In this document: positions 52,485-60,674 of the stretch, one piece after another
Layout: each line of letters opens with the position of its first letter
How positions within the stretch are numbered: position 1 is the first letter of the stretch
Assembly (NCBI RefSeq): GCF_900119075.1
Contig: NZ_FPIP01000004.1
Location: 186,001-250,000, forward strand
Length of the DNA stretch: 64,000 nucleotides
Direction: 5' to 3'
Origin: Ruminococcus flavefaciens
GTDB taxonomy: Bacteria > Bacillota > Clostridia > Oscillospirales > Ruminococcaceae
The notes under the pieces: model-generated
Seen by the model: only the letters and a program-made list of their open reading frames with translations
Databases searched by the model: none
Told to the model about the DNA's origin: nothing
Translations under genes and position numbers: made by a program

Positions 52485-54023
52485 TTGATTAATATCTGCG
52501 ATTACAGAGGTCATATCAGAAACTGGAGAGGTCTTTGCGAAGAACTGGGCATTGATAACACGCTTTCCCGTGAGGATCGCGAAAAGGCTATTATCGTCAA
52601 GGCTTATGAGAAGTGGGGCAGGGAAATGGCTGACCATTTTTACGGAATGTTCGCATTTGCTCTTTATGATACCGAGAAAGACAAGTATTTCTGTCTCAGA
52701 GACCAGTTCGGCACAAAGCCTTTCTATTATTATATCACAGCCGATAACAAGCTCCTCTGCGGAACAAATATCAGCAGGATAATCGGTCAGGAGGGCTTCG
52801 TCAAGGAGCTCAATGTGGATATGCTCCAGATATACATGACACTGACCTATGTTGCAGGCGAGGATACATTCTTCAAGGGCGTGAAGAAGCTCATGCCGGG
52901 ACACTGGCTGGAATTCGAGGGCGGAAAGCTGACAGTTCAGCGTTACTGGACTCCCACATTCAAGCCCGACGAGAGCAAGTCCCTTGATGACTGGGCAAAC
53001 GAGATACATGATACACTGACTAATATCTTTCCCGAGGTCAAGGACGATGACGAAGTGGCAGAGTCATTCCTTTCGGGCGGCGTTGATTCATCTTATGTGC
53101 TTGCAATGAGCGACGCTAAGAGAGCCGATTCCTGCGGATATGACGAGGAAAGATTCGACGAGTCAAGAGTTGCAGCCAAGACTGCTGAGCTCCTTAACGT
53201 CGAGCACAGCGTTGCAAATATCCAGCCAAAGGACTTCTTTGATATCGTTCCTTTCGTTATGTACAATATGGAGCAGCCTTTAGGCGACGCTTCTGCTATA
53301 GTATTCACTCTCGGCTGCAAGGCTACTGCCGAGCATACAAAGCTTTGCTACTCGGGCGAGGGCGCTGACGAGTTCTTCGGCGGCTACAATATGTACCGCA
53401 ATGCCGAGCGATACGGCGACAACCTCAAGACCTTCTATGTGGGCAATACCAATATCATGAAAGAAGAGGAAAAGCAGAAGATACTCAAGCACTACGATCC
53501 CAATGTGCTCCCCATAAACCTTGTGAAGTACATCTATGACGAGACTGAGGGACTTGATCCGCTGACAAAAATGTCTGATGTGGATATCCAGATATGGCTT
53601 GAGGGAGATATTTATCTCAATGTTGACAAGATGAGTACTGCCTGCGGTCTGGAGATTCGTATGCCCCTCACAGACAGAAGAATATTCGATATTGCTTCAC
53701 GTATGCCTTCAAAGTACAAGGTGAATGAGGAGCAGAACAAGGTGGCGTTCAGAACCGCTGCTGCAAAGGTACTTCCCGAGGAGATCGCTTTCAGAAAGAA
53801 GCTGGGCTTCATAGTTCCCGTAAGAATATGGCTTGCTGACGAGCGCTATAACGCAGATGTTCGCGCTAAGTTCAACAGTGATATGGCTGCGCAGTTCTTT
53901 GATATCGACGAGATAAACGCTATATATAAGGATTATGTAGGCGGAAACTCTGATAACTGGCGTAAGGTATGGACTATCTATACATTCCTCGTATGGTATG
54001 AGGAGTACTTCGTAAAGAGATAA
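52485..54023 (+). CDS. asparagine-synthetase-like protein with shortened glutaminase domain
   Basis: The 512-residue protein has an N-terminal Ntn-glutaminase fold and a C-terminal synthetase domain with the ATP motif SGGVDSSYV. The nucleophilic Cys that must follow the initiator Met (MCGI in AsnB) is missing: the protein starts MINICDYRGHIRNW, so the first beta strand is replaced. Glutamine hydrolysis is doubtful and the enzyme may use ammonia. The start is TTG 52485, seven bases after GAGGTG, with no better choice. Clostridial relatives share this shortened form, I believe. It follows gpsA by 26 bases. Confidence 0.87.
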   Translation: MINICDYRGHIRNWRGLCEELGIDNTLSREDREKAIIVKAYEKWGREMADHFYGMFAFALYDTEKDKYFCLRDQFGTKPFYYYITADNKLLCGTNISRIIGQEGFVKELNVDMLQIYMTLTYVAGEDTFFKGVKKLMPGHWLEFEGGKLTVQRYWTPTFKPDESKSLDDWANEIHDTLTNIFPEVKDDDEVAESFLSGGVDSSYVLAMSDAKRADSCGYDEERFDESRVAAKTAELLNVEHSVANIQPKDFFDIVPFVMYNMEQPLGDASAIVFTLGCKATAEHTKLCYSGEGADEFFGGYNMYRNAERYGDNLKTFYVGNTNIMKEEEKQKILKHYDPNVLPINLVKYIYDETEGLDPLTKMSDVDIQIWLEGDIYLNVDKMSTACGLEIRMPLTDRRIFDIASRMPSKYKVNEEQNKVAFRTAAAKVLPEEIAFRKKLGFIVPVRIWLADERYNADVRAKFNSDMAAQFFDIDEINAIYKDYVGGNSDNWRKVWTIYTFLVWYEEYFVKR

Positions 54024-54028
54024 TGAAT

Positions 54029-54060
54029 AAGCCCTCTGTGCTTAACAACACAGAGGGCTT
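54029..54060 (+). terminator. terminator of the der-plsY-gpsA-asn unit
   Basis: A 12-bp stem (AAGCCCTCTGTG / CACAGAGGGCTT) lies five bases after the stop codon. Confidence 0.85.
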
Positions 54061-54117
54061 CGTTAGGATAATATAAACAGTCACAGCGGAGAGAGGAGTT
54101 GTGACTGTAATATTCAC

Positions 54118-54864
54118 TTATGCCAATTTCAGCTGAAGTCTTATCTTATCTGTTACAAGAGCTATAAATTCCGAATTTGTGGGACGTCCGCGGTAATTAT
54201 CTATAGTATATCCGAAAAAGCTGTTTATGACCTCGGAATCGCCTCTGTCCCATGCTATTTCGATAGCGTGACGGATAGCTCGTTCAACGCGTGATGAAGT
54301 GGTATCGTACTTCTGTGCCACACATGGGTAAAGAAGCTTAGTAACACATTCCATGAGCCTGCTGTCTTCGATCGCACTGAGAATAGCTGTGCGCAGATAA
54401 TGGTAGCCCTTTATATGGGCAGGTACGCCAAGCTTCTGTATTATTTCCGTTACCATTATTTCTGTGTCGGTACAGGTGCTTGAAATGGGGACAGTGCATA
54501 TGGACTTGATTATAGATGGAAGATCCTGCACATCATACGGTCGTGAGAGATAATATGACGCTCCGTTTTCCATTACCTGCCGCTCAATGAAGCTGTTCTG
54601 GATATCAGATACAATAATGAATGCAGGCGTCTTAACGAGAGTCTCTTTGACACGCTCCATAAGGCATATGGCGTCGGTATCCTGCAGACTCAGATCGAGA
54701 ATGACTGCATCAGGGGCGTCATTGATTATGGAATCAAGTATCGCTCTGCTGTTTTTCTTTCGGGTAAACGCTGTAATATCGTTTTCCCTGAGCGCTGCTG
54801 CTGCTTTTACTCCGTTTGATGCTGAATCGTCACCGATCAATACTTTGATTCGTTTGTTTTCCAT
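54118..54864 (-). CDS. spo0A: sporulation master regulator Spo0A
   Basis: The 248-residue protein has a receiver domain (1-120; acidic pocket GDDS, phospho-acceptor Asp in VILDLSLQD) and the Spo0A_C DNA-binding domain (about 140-248). That domain includes [36 protein letters not shown] and [14 protein letters not shown], which are diagnostic. The receiver's conserved Lys (usually KPFD) is Arg in LSRPYD, unusual for Spo0A, so phosphorylation control may differ. A TGTCGAA 0A box lies about 90 bases upstream. Confidence 0.95.
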   Translation of the reverse strand: MENKRIKVLIGDDSASNGVKAAAALRENDITAFTRKKNSRAILDSIINDAPDAVILDLSLQDTDAICLMERVKETLVKTPAFIIVSDIQNSFIERQVMENGASYYLSRPYDVQDLPSIIKSICTVPISSTCTDTEIMVTEIIQKLGVPAHIKGYHYLRTAILSAIEDSRLMECVTKLLYPCVAQKYDTTSSRVERAIRHAIEIAWDRGDSEVINSFFGYTIDNYRGRPTNSEFIALVTDKIRLQLKLA

Positions 54865-54952
54865 AGTTTAGGTTTAACTCCTTTTCTTTTAATCTACAAA
54901 CACATTGTACATCACTTTGAAAGGTTTTTCAAGGGGTGTTTTTAGCGCAAAA

Positions 54953-54959
54953 TGTCGAA
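54953..54959 (+). promoter_or_regulatory. candidate Spo0A box upstream of spo0A
   Basis: AATGTCGAAAA contains the 0A-box core TGTCGAA, 89 bases before the spo0A start codon. It fits autoregulation, as known in Bacillus, but a 7-base match alone is weak. Confidence 0.4.
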
Positions 54960-55075
54960 AATCAGGAAAATTTATGGGCGATTATTTTAATTTATTATTC
55001 TTTGACTATATAGTGGACTTTTTTGTTATATGAAACGCTTTATTTTGTAATATGATAAATATATATTGAAGCCTA

Positions 55076-55104
55076 TTGACTTTTTTTTTGATTTGCTGTA
55101 TAAT
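55076..55104 (+). promoter_or_regulatory. sigma-A promoter of the tRNA pair
   Basis: TTGACT (55076-55081), 17 bases, TATAAT (55099-55104), 13 bases before tRNA-Leu. Confidence 0.8.
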
Positions 55105-55117
55105 ATTAAAGTACTTT

Positions 55118-55202
55118 GCGAGTGTGCTGGAATAGGCAGACAGGCACGTTTGAGGGGCGTGTGTCGAGAGACGTATGGGTTCAAGTCCCATTACTCGCAC
55201 CA
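55118..55202 (+). tRNA. tRNA-Leu (anticodon GAG)
   Basis: Acceptor GCGAGTG pairs with TACTCGC (one G-T pair). The anticodon loop TTGAGGG carries GAG. A long variable arm (GTCGAGAGAC) and T arm GGTTCAAGTCC are present, and CCA is encoded at 55200-55202. Confidence 0.94.
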
Positions 55203-55235
55203 AGGGAGACTTTTTTCTAAGTCTCCTATATATAT

Positions 55236-55324
55236 GGACAGATGGCTGAGCTGGTCTAAGGCGCACGACTGGAACTCGTGTATACGTTAATAGCGTATCG
55301 AGGGTTCGAATCCCTCTCTGTCCG
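55236..55324 (+). tRNA. tRNA-Ser (anticodon GGA)
   Basis: Acceptor GGACAGA pairs with TCTGTCC. The anticodon stem CACGA/TCGTG encloses CTGGAAC with GGA. A long variable arm TACGTTAATAGCGTA and T arm GGTTCGAATCC are present. CCA is not encoded. Its 3' end is duplicated in degenerate form at 63121-63137, making it a likely integration site. Confidence 0.95.
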
Positions 55325-55420
55325 CTCTTTTAAAGAAGCCTGTATTTCGAGGAAAACACCGAAATACAGGCTTTTCTCATGCCTGTAGAAAACAGTTTTA
55401 AATGCATTTTTGCAGTTGCG
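55307..55420 (+). repeat. left copy of the tRNA-Ser 3'-end repeat (putative attachment site)
   Basis: The tRNA-Ser 3' end (from 55307), the CTCTTTTAAAGAAGCC after it and the 34 bases at 55381-55414 recur on the opposite strand at 63071-63137. The 34-base part matches 31 of 34. A terminator hairpin (55336-55373) sits between the two matching parts here and is absent in the other copy. Confidence 0.65.
55336..55373 (+). terminator. terminator of the tRNA operon
   Basis: AAGCCTGTATTTCG pairs with CGAAATACAGGCTT, then TTCTC. Confidence 0.85.
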
Positions 55421-55474
55421 TGTGACTGATTTTCAGTCAAAAATCACACGAAATCACACGAAAATCACACGAAA
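55419..55474. repeat. clustered inverted and direct repeats next to tRNA-Ser
   Basis: CGTGTGA (55419-55425) mirrors TCACACG (55444-55450), with TGACTG/CAGTCA inside. TCACACGAAA is then repeated at 55444, 55454 and 55465. Such arrays are typical of recombinase arm sites near tRNA targets (inference). A hairpin AGCTCCC/GGGAGCT near 55509-55525 completes the 236-base gap before the next gene. Confidence 0.5.
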
Positions 55475-55560
55475 TATATTGGTGGTACAAAGCTATTAAA
55501 GAAGCCAGCTCCCTTTACGGGAGCTGATTCTATTTAAAAATATTCATTAACAAAAAGCTT

Positions 55561-56427
55561 TCAATGAATGTTACCGTTACTATACTCTTCCAAGAATTCA
55601 GCTGCACTGATCCCACCCTTTATCAGGTGACTTAACCTAATCAGTTCTTTAGGACATTCTTCCATCTCTGACTCTTTGCATGATTCAATAAGGAGCAATG
55701 AAAAGTCCCTTTGGATAAATACACCGCTGCTGGAATGACAAGCGTTCTTTTCAAATACCACACAGCTTACGGTCATATCGTTCATATCAAGACCTGTGGT
55801 TTTTATAGGACTTCTGTTATCCTCAACGACGACAGCAAATGTATTGTCATAAGTGAATACAACAATATCACTGGTTGCGTATCGATGCGGGATCCAAGCA
55901 TACGAACTGAATATACTGAAGTTGATTCTGTCGTTATATAGATTCCACATATCATACGGCTCGCCCTGTTCATTGATAAGCGCTGTTATATCTGTAACAT
56001 TTTCAAATTCATTTATTTTCACTTTTACTATACAAAACTCATTTCCGGAATGATTATTCTTTATTTCATCCATGGCAGTTTCAAATGTATCGAATGTTCC
56101 ATGGAAACCGATATTATCTCTGTCGTGAGCGTTATAAACGTGATTGTTGTCAGGACGGTACATATCAGCGAGAACCTTCTCGGTAGAATCAATATACTCT
56201 TTTAAAGCGGACTTAAAGTCTTTTTCTCGACAATTGTATATTCCCTTGTTGAAATCTTCTGCTGAATATGTATCATATCTCTCTTTCAGTGCTTCTAGCT
56301 TCTTCTCTATTGAACATCTGCGGCTACGGACTATCAATATACATTCAATCGCCGGTTCGAGTGTCTGATTTCTAAGATGATCTCTCAGAGTATCTGAGTC
56401 GATAAAATCAAGTACGGATATTTTCAT
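55561..56427 (-). CDS. hypothetical protein of the tRNA-Ser island
   Basis: The 288-residue protein has no signal peptide or membrane helix. The N-terminal third is helical and charged; the middle (HVYNAHDRDNIGFHGTFDTF, VKVKINEFENVTDI, WIPHRYATSDIVVFTYDN) looks like a mixed alpha/beta domain. I do not recognise a family. It diverges from the WYL regulator gene. The ATG is preceded by GGAGGG. AT content and codon use are closer to the island than to the core genes. Confidence 0.7.
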   Translation of the reverse strand: MKISVLDFIDSDTLRDHLRNQTLEPAIECILIVRSRRCSIEKKLEALKERYDTYSAEDFNKGIYNCREKDFKSALKEYIDSTEKVLADMYRPDNNHVYNAHDRDNIGFHGTFDTFETAMDEIKNNHSGNEFCIVKVKINEFENVTDITALINEQGEPYDMWNLYNDRINFSIFSSYAWIPHRYATSDIVVFTYDNTFAVVVEDNRSPIKTTGLDMNDMTVSCVVFEKNACHSSSGVFIQRDFSLLLIESCKESEMEECPKELIRLSHLIKGGISAAEFLEEYSNGNIH

Positions 56428-56501
56428 AGTCTTAATCCCTCCAAAATTGATCTGAATCTATTGCTTTTTCGCACTTCTATGGTATAATATAACAAAGACC
56501 A

Positions 56502-56519
56502 TGTACGAAAAAGCGAACA
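56502..56519 (+). promoter_or_regulatory. operator 1 (TGTACG-N6-CGAACA) before the WYL gene
   Basis: TGTACG (56502-56507) and CGAACA (56514-56519) form an imperfect inverted repeat, followed about 15 bases later by a TATACTATAAAT -10 region. It is the same design as 58575-58592 and 59158-59181. Confidence 0.6.
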
Positions 56520-56566
56520 CGCCTATCCGTATACTATAAATAGAACAAGCAGAGCGAGGTGTTACT

Positions 56567-57607
56567 ATGTATACGATACAGCCCAAGAAGCTGATGATCA
56601 TCAATATTCTCGATATTTTGAAGAAATACACTGACGAAGACCACAGACTTTCTCAGAAGGACATTGTTGATATTCTCAAAAAAGAATATAGTATGCCTGC
56701 TGACAGAAAAGCGGTAAAGAGCAATCTGATGAACCTTGTGGACTTCGGATATCCTATCAATTATAGTGAATCGCTTCGTAAGGACAAAAACGGCGAGGAC
56801 AAGACCGTTCTGACCGACTGGTATCTCAGCCATGACTTCAGCGACGCAGAACTGCGCCTGCTTATTGATGGACTCCTGTTCTCACGCCATATTCCATACA
56901 GTCAGCGCAAAGAGCTTATCACGAAGCTGGAGGGGCTGTCCTCTGTTTACTTCCATAGCAAGGTACGGCATATCTGTACGATGCCCGATGACAGCAGCTC
57001 GAACAAGCAGCTCTTCTACACTATCGATGTTCTCGATGAGGCTATCGAAAAGAAGCGTCAGGTGGAGTTTGAGTATTGCAGTTACGGTACCGATAAGCAG
57101 CTCCACCCTCGCAGGAACGATAACGGAGAGATACGCAGATATATCGTAAATCCATATCAGCTTGCGGTTATGAGCGGTAGGTATTATCTTATCTGCAACT
57201 ATGATAAGTACGACAGGCTCTCCAATTATCGCGTGGACAGGATAAGCGATATCCGAATGCTCGATACTCCGGTAAAGCCTGCGGATAAAGTCGCCGGATA
57301 CAAGTACGGACTCGATCTCGCCGAACACATGGCAGAGCACATTTTTATGTTCACAAGCGAGAGGATAAATGTGAAGTTCCGTGCCAACAGCTACATTATC
57401 AACGACATCATCGACTACTTCGGAACTGACATTGATATTTCCGATGTCACTGACAAGGATTTCATTGTCCGCGCACATATCAGCGAAGAGGATATGTTCA
57501 AGTGGGCGGTACAGTATGCAGGTCACGCTGTTGTTCTTGAACCCGCTCCCCTCAGGGAGCGTGTCATAAATGAACTGAAAAAGTCACTTACTAACTACGG
57601 TATATAA
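56567..57607 (+). CDS. WYL domain transcriptional regulator
   Basis: The 346-residue protein has an N-terminal winged helix (about 5-75, LMIINILDILKKYTDEDHRL), a WYL domain (about 150-230) with SGRYYLICNYDKYDRLSNYR, and a WCX-like C-terminal domain. WYL regulators sense nucleic acids or nucleotides, and several (BrxR, CapW) repress phage-defence operons. Operator 1 lies in its own promoter, so it is probably autoregulated, and the same operator precedes two genes to the right (inference). Confidence 0.9.
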   Translation: MYTIQPKKLMIINILDILKKYTDEDHRLSQKDIVDILKKEYSMPADRKAVKSNLMNLVDFGYPINYSESLRKDKNGEDKTVLTDWYLSHDFSDAELRLLIDGLLFSRHIPYSQRKELITKLEGLSSVYFHSKVRHICTMPDDSSSNKQLFYTIDVLDEAIEKKRQVEFEYCSYGTDKQLHPRRNDNGEIRRYIVNPYQLAVMSGRYYLICNYDKYDRLSNYRVDRISDIRMLDTPVKPADKVAGYKYGLDLAEHMAEHIFMFTSERINVKFRANSYIINDIIDYFGTDIDISDVTDKDFIVRAHISEEDMFKWAVQYAGHAVVLEPAPLRERVINELKKSLTNYGI

Positions 57608-57610
57608 AAA

Positions 57611-57640
57611 TGGGGCGGATTATCCGCCCCATAGATTTTA
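57611..57640 (+). terminator. terminator of the WYL gene
   Basis: TGGGGCGG pairs with CCGCCCCA three bases after the stop codon, then ATAGATTTTATT. Confidence 0.8.
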
Positions 57641-57686
57641 TTATTTACATTGTTTCATCGCCACGTTCTACAAAATGCTTAATATG

Positions 57687-58481
57687 TCACTTGTTCAACA
57701 AATCATATTCAAGACGTGCTTTGGCTGCTAACTTAATAATTATCTTATTATTAATTCCAATAGACAAGTATTCTTTCTCGACTTCATCATAGTTGTTTAG
57801 ACTTTTCCTTGAACCTCGCCAATTACTTGTATGCCACATTTTCATTATAGGTACATCCTTCCCATTGACATTAATGAATAAGATGTCCCCTTTATAATTA
57901 GCTCCGATATTTTGAAGAAGATTCATGTTAAAAGTTTTTATTCCAAGCCATACTATAAGATTAGGGGCAATTAGTTTAATTTCTTTTTCAATGAATTCCT
58001 TGTATAAATTACAATAATTCTCTATGTGTTTGCCATCGCCGATTTGATTGTTTCCGCCTCGTTTATTAATGTTCATAAATGCAAAGCGTTTTGCAGAATT
58101 ATAATACTCAGGTGAAGGCTCTTGAATCAACTCATTAAATACGGCACATATACGTTCGCGCATTTTGCCTTTCCAATTGTCATAATGATCATTATAATAT
58201 TCATTGAAGCTATTTCTTCTATCCCCAGCTTTTTCATATTTAGGATTGTCAATATTCGCTTCGTTAGATATAAAAAGGATTTTATTATTTTCTTTTTTGA
58301 ATACTTCAGGGTCTATAATACCGTCGCCTATAAAATTGTCTTTCGGAATGTTCTTGGAAGAACCTTTTGTTGTTTCCCAATTTTCTTCACTTTCTATGGA
58401 ATGAGCTTCCTTCCAGATATTAAAAAGTTCATCAAGGGTTTCAGCTTTGGTAGCTTCTTGTTTAAGTTCTTCAAATGTCAT
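57687..58481 (-). CDS. uracil-DNA-glycosylase-like family protein
   Basis: The 264-residue protein shows elements of the UDG fold: ILFISNEANIDN (about 70), a central RFAFMNINKRGG, LIAPNLIVWLG and a late MWHTSNWRGS resembling the C-terminal HPS/HTS loop of glycosylases. The classical GQDPY motif is absent, so activity on uracil is unproven. Base composition is clearly richer in A and T than flanking core genes, a sign of transfer. ATG 58481 follows GGAGG by eight bases. It has its own promoter and faces the exonuclease-like gene. Confidence 0.65.
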   Translation of the reverse strand: MTFEELKQEATKAETLDELFNIWKEAHSIESEENWETTKGSSKNIPKDNFIGDGIIDPEVFKKENNKILFISNEANIDNPKYEKAGDRRNSFNEYYNDHYDNWKGKMRERICAVFNELIQEPSPEYYNSAKRFAFMNINKRGGNNQIGDGKHIENYCNLYKEFIEKEIKLIAPNLIVWLGIKTFNMNLLQNIGANYKGDILFINVNGKDVPIMKMWHTSNWRGSRKSLNNYDEVEKEYLSIGINNKIIIKLAAKARLEYDLLNK

Positions 58482-58512
58482 AAAGAACACCTCCTAAGTA
58501 TATTCTACTTTT

Positions 58513-58541
58513 ATTATATCGCGTCAGTATTATACTTTCAA
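58513..58541 (-). promoter_or_regulatory. sigma-A promoter of the UDG-like gene
   Basis: On the minus strand TTGAAA (58541-58536), 17 bases, TATAAT (58518-58513). Confidence 0.75.
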
Positions 58542-58574
58542 CATTTTTCTATGAACAAATAATATCACAAACGA

Positions 58575-58592
58575 TGTCCGAAAAAACGAACA
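58575..58592 (+). promoter_or_regulatory. operator 2 (TGTCCG-N6-CGAACA) before the exonuclease-like gene
   Basis: TGTCCG (58575-58580), AAAAAA, CGAACA (58587-58592), followed by a TATAAT at about 58603. Same layout as operators 1 and 3. Confidence 0.6.
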
Positions 58593-58625
58593 CCTTTATT
58601 CTTATAATATAATTGAGGTGATAGT

Positions 58626-59120
58626 ATGAAAGATGAATTCGTTGTTATCGATATAACTTCAAACGATCTTGATGAAGAATCAGAAATAGTCAGCTTTGCC
58701 GCACTCCGATTTGAAAACGGAGTTCCTACCTGCCGTTTCTTTGAATATGTCAACAGCGAAGCTGTCCTTTCAGATAGTGTTTCTGAGATACTCGGAATTA
58801 CCAATGATACGCTGAGCAACTATGGAACAACAATGGAAGATGCTTATTGGCAGTTCATAGAGTTCTGCTGCGGCAGTGATCTGGTCGCTATGCACCATGA
58901 CTTTGATAGCAAGTTCATAGAACGTATATGCAGGGAGTATGATCTTCCAGCGCTTGAAAATCATATCACTGACCTTGATACCATGTTCCGTATGAAGTTC
59001 AACAGAAGCTACAGCACACGCTTCGCCGAAAAGCATCTGGGTATTACCTCTGATGAGAATGACGAATGGAGACATCTCGATATTGCAGGAAAGGTGTATA
59101 TTGTATTACAAGGAGAATGA
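58626..59120 (+). CDS. DnaQ-like (DEDDh) exonuclease homologue with altered active site
   Basis: The 164-residue protein has the DnaQ-like fold. Motif I reads FVVIDITSNDL, with Thr in place of the catalytic Glu of DxE. Motif II keeps FD in HHDFDSKFI. Motif III reads WRHLDIAGKV, where the usual HxxxD His is Trp, although a His lies two positions later. It may lack nuclease activity, or use an unusual active site. GAGGTGATAGT precedes the ATG. It belongs to the operator-sharing set of the island and is followed by the sce7726 gene. Confidence 0.72.
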   Translation: MKDEFVVIDITSNDLDEESEIVSFAALRFENGVPTCRFFEYVNSEAVLSDSVSEILGITNDTLSNYGTTMEDAYWQFIEFCCGSDLVAMHHDFDSKFIERICREYDLPALENHITDLDTMFRMKFNRSYSTRFAEKHLGITSDENDEWRHLDIAGKVYIVLQGE

Positions 59121-59157
59121 TTGCAAACCTGCTCCCACTATAGAATTGTCATTCAAA

Positions 59158-59181
59158 CGATGTACGAAATACCGTACATCG
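59158..59181 (+). promoter_or_regulatory. operator 3, perfect palindrome before the sce7726 gene
   Basis: CGATGTACG (59158-59166), AAATAC, CGTACATCG (59173-59181): nine-base perfect arms. A TATAAT at about 59194 follows, so binding would block the -35 region. Confidence 0.75.
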
Positions 59182-59211
59182 TTTCTTTTATACTATAATA
59201 GGGGCGATAGT

Positions 59212-59898
59212 ATGAATGATAAGGATATACGCAAAATACTGATAAACTACCTTCTGGCAGAACGTCAAGATATCCGCATATATCAGGAAAAGACAATAGG
59301 CAGTTCAATTTGCGATGTAATGGCTGTCAGCTCTCACCTTACGGGTTATGAGATCAAGAGCGACAGCGATGACTACAGCAGGCTTGACAGACAAGTCTCT
59401 GCCTATGATAGTTTCTTTGACAAGAATTATCTTGTAATTAGTCAGAAGCACAGAAAATCAGCTGAAAACAAGGTTCCTCGTCACTGGGGAATAATATGCA
59501 TAGAGCAGGACAATGTTGAAATTCTTCGCAGAGCAGCAGACAATCCTAACGTGTCAAGACGCTCACAGCTAACTGTTTTATGGAAGCTTGAACTGAAAAA
59601 TATACTTGTCAAAAACTCGATGCCTATGTATGCTCAGAAGGACAAAAACTATATATCATACCAGATCTCAAAACAAGTTGATCCTGCTATTCTTGGTAAA
59701 CAAATTGCCTATGAGCTCTATAATCGTGAATATTCATATTATGATGCAAAAGACTTTACTATCAAAAACGATAGGGATAGAAGTCAAACACCGTTGTTTG
59801 AGCTTCTTGAAAAGGTCACAGAAGACGATACAAACAGCTTTACTCTCGAGGAATGGATATCTTTATATACTCTTCGGTTTGCTACTGTAACTGCATGA
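59212..59898 (+). CDS. sce7726 family protein (restriction-nuclease-like fold)
   Basis: The 228-residue protein has a PD-(D/E)XK-like core: SSICDVMAV with the Asp, then TGYEIKSDSDDYSRL with ExK, then QVSAYDSFFDKNYLVIS. This matches the sce7726 family, of unknown role and often found in accessory DNA. I chose ATG 59212 with AGGGGCG upstream. The last residues (ATVTA) are read from sequence that is the antisense of bioA, so the original C-terminus may have differed. Confidence 0.75.
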   Translation: MNDKDIRKILINYLLAERQDIRIYQEKTIGSSICDVMAVSSHLTGYEIKSDSDDYSRLDRQVSAYDSFFDKNYLVISQKHRKSAENKVPRHWGIICIEQDNVEILRRAADNPNVSRRSQLTVLWKLELKNILVKNSMPMYAQKDKNYISYQISKQVDPAILGKQIAYELYNREYSYYDAKDFTIKNDRDRSQTPLFELLEKVTEDDTNSFTLEEWISLYTLRFATVTA

Positions 59899-60674
59899 CC
59901 TATATATCCGCCCGTCAGAGCCTTTCCAAGAACAAGTATATCAGGCAGAACAAGATCAGCCACAAAGCGATTTCCTGTACGTCCGAAGCATGTTGCGACT
60001 TCATCAAAGATCAGCAATACATCATATTGATCGCATAACTGCCTTGCTCTTTCAAGAAAGCAGACATCATACATACGCATTCCGCCTGCACCCTGAAGCA
60101 GCGGTTCAACGATAAAACAGGTCAGGCGTTCTCCGTATTCTTCAAATGCCTTTTCAAGTGCGGGTATCTCTATAGGTATATGGACAACACCACGCTTTTT
60201 CTCGCTGTTAACGCCGAACGCAAAGTGATAGTCCTCATCATCACCGACTTCCATAGCCTTGAATGTATCTCCGTGATAGGCGTGTTCAAGCGAAAGTATC
60301 ATATCCCGGTCAGAACCTCGGTTTGTGTTGAACTGTAATGCCATTTTTAACGCAACTTCCACAGCAACGCTGCCTGAGTCTGAGAAAAAGCAGTAGTCCA
60401 GATCCCCAGGCAGCCATTGTGCCAGTTTGTCAGAGAGCTTTTGAACAGGTTCATGTGTCATTCCGCCAAGCATAATGTGTGCAAATTTTTCAAGCTGACC
60501 GCTGATAGCAGCATTGATCTCTGGGTGATTGTAGCCATGAATAACACTCCACCACGAAGATACCGAGTCTATCAGGTCTTGACCGTCCTCTGTATAAAGA
60601 TGAACGCCCTTGGCATGGGATATTTTTATGGGCGCATCAAGTGTTTTCATCTGAGCGTATGGATACCAGATCAT
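59784..60674 (-). pseudogene. bioA: bioA, 3'-truncated (adenosylmethionine-8-amino-7-oxononanoate aminotransferase)
   Basis: The frame starts normally (MIWYPYAQMK, with GAGGAG upstream) and keeps SVSSWWSVIHGYNHPEIN, the EHAYHGDT segment, FDEVATCFGRTG and the PLP lysine in LGKALTGGYIGH. Homology stops after about 270 residues near 59865-59880; the rest of the frame is antisense to the sce7726 gene. Full BioA has about 430-450 residues, and the missing part contains the small C-terminal domain with substrate-binding Arg. The enzyme is therefore very likely inactive. It is the last gene of the biotin operon. Confidence 0.85.

Noticed and set aside
55444..55474. Three short direct repeats (TCACACGAAA) as a CRISPR array
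   Set aside because: Units are 10 bases, without spacers and without cas genes nearby.
59053..59211. N-terminal extension of the sce7726 protein
   Set aside because: It overlaps the exonuclease-like gene, the operator and the promoter; the start at 59212 follows them with a ribosome site.
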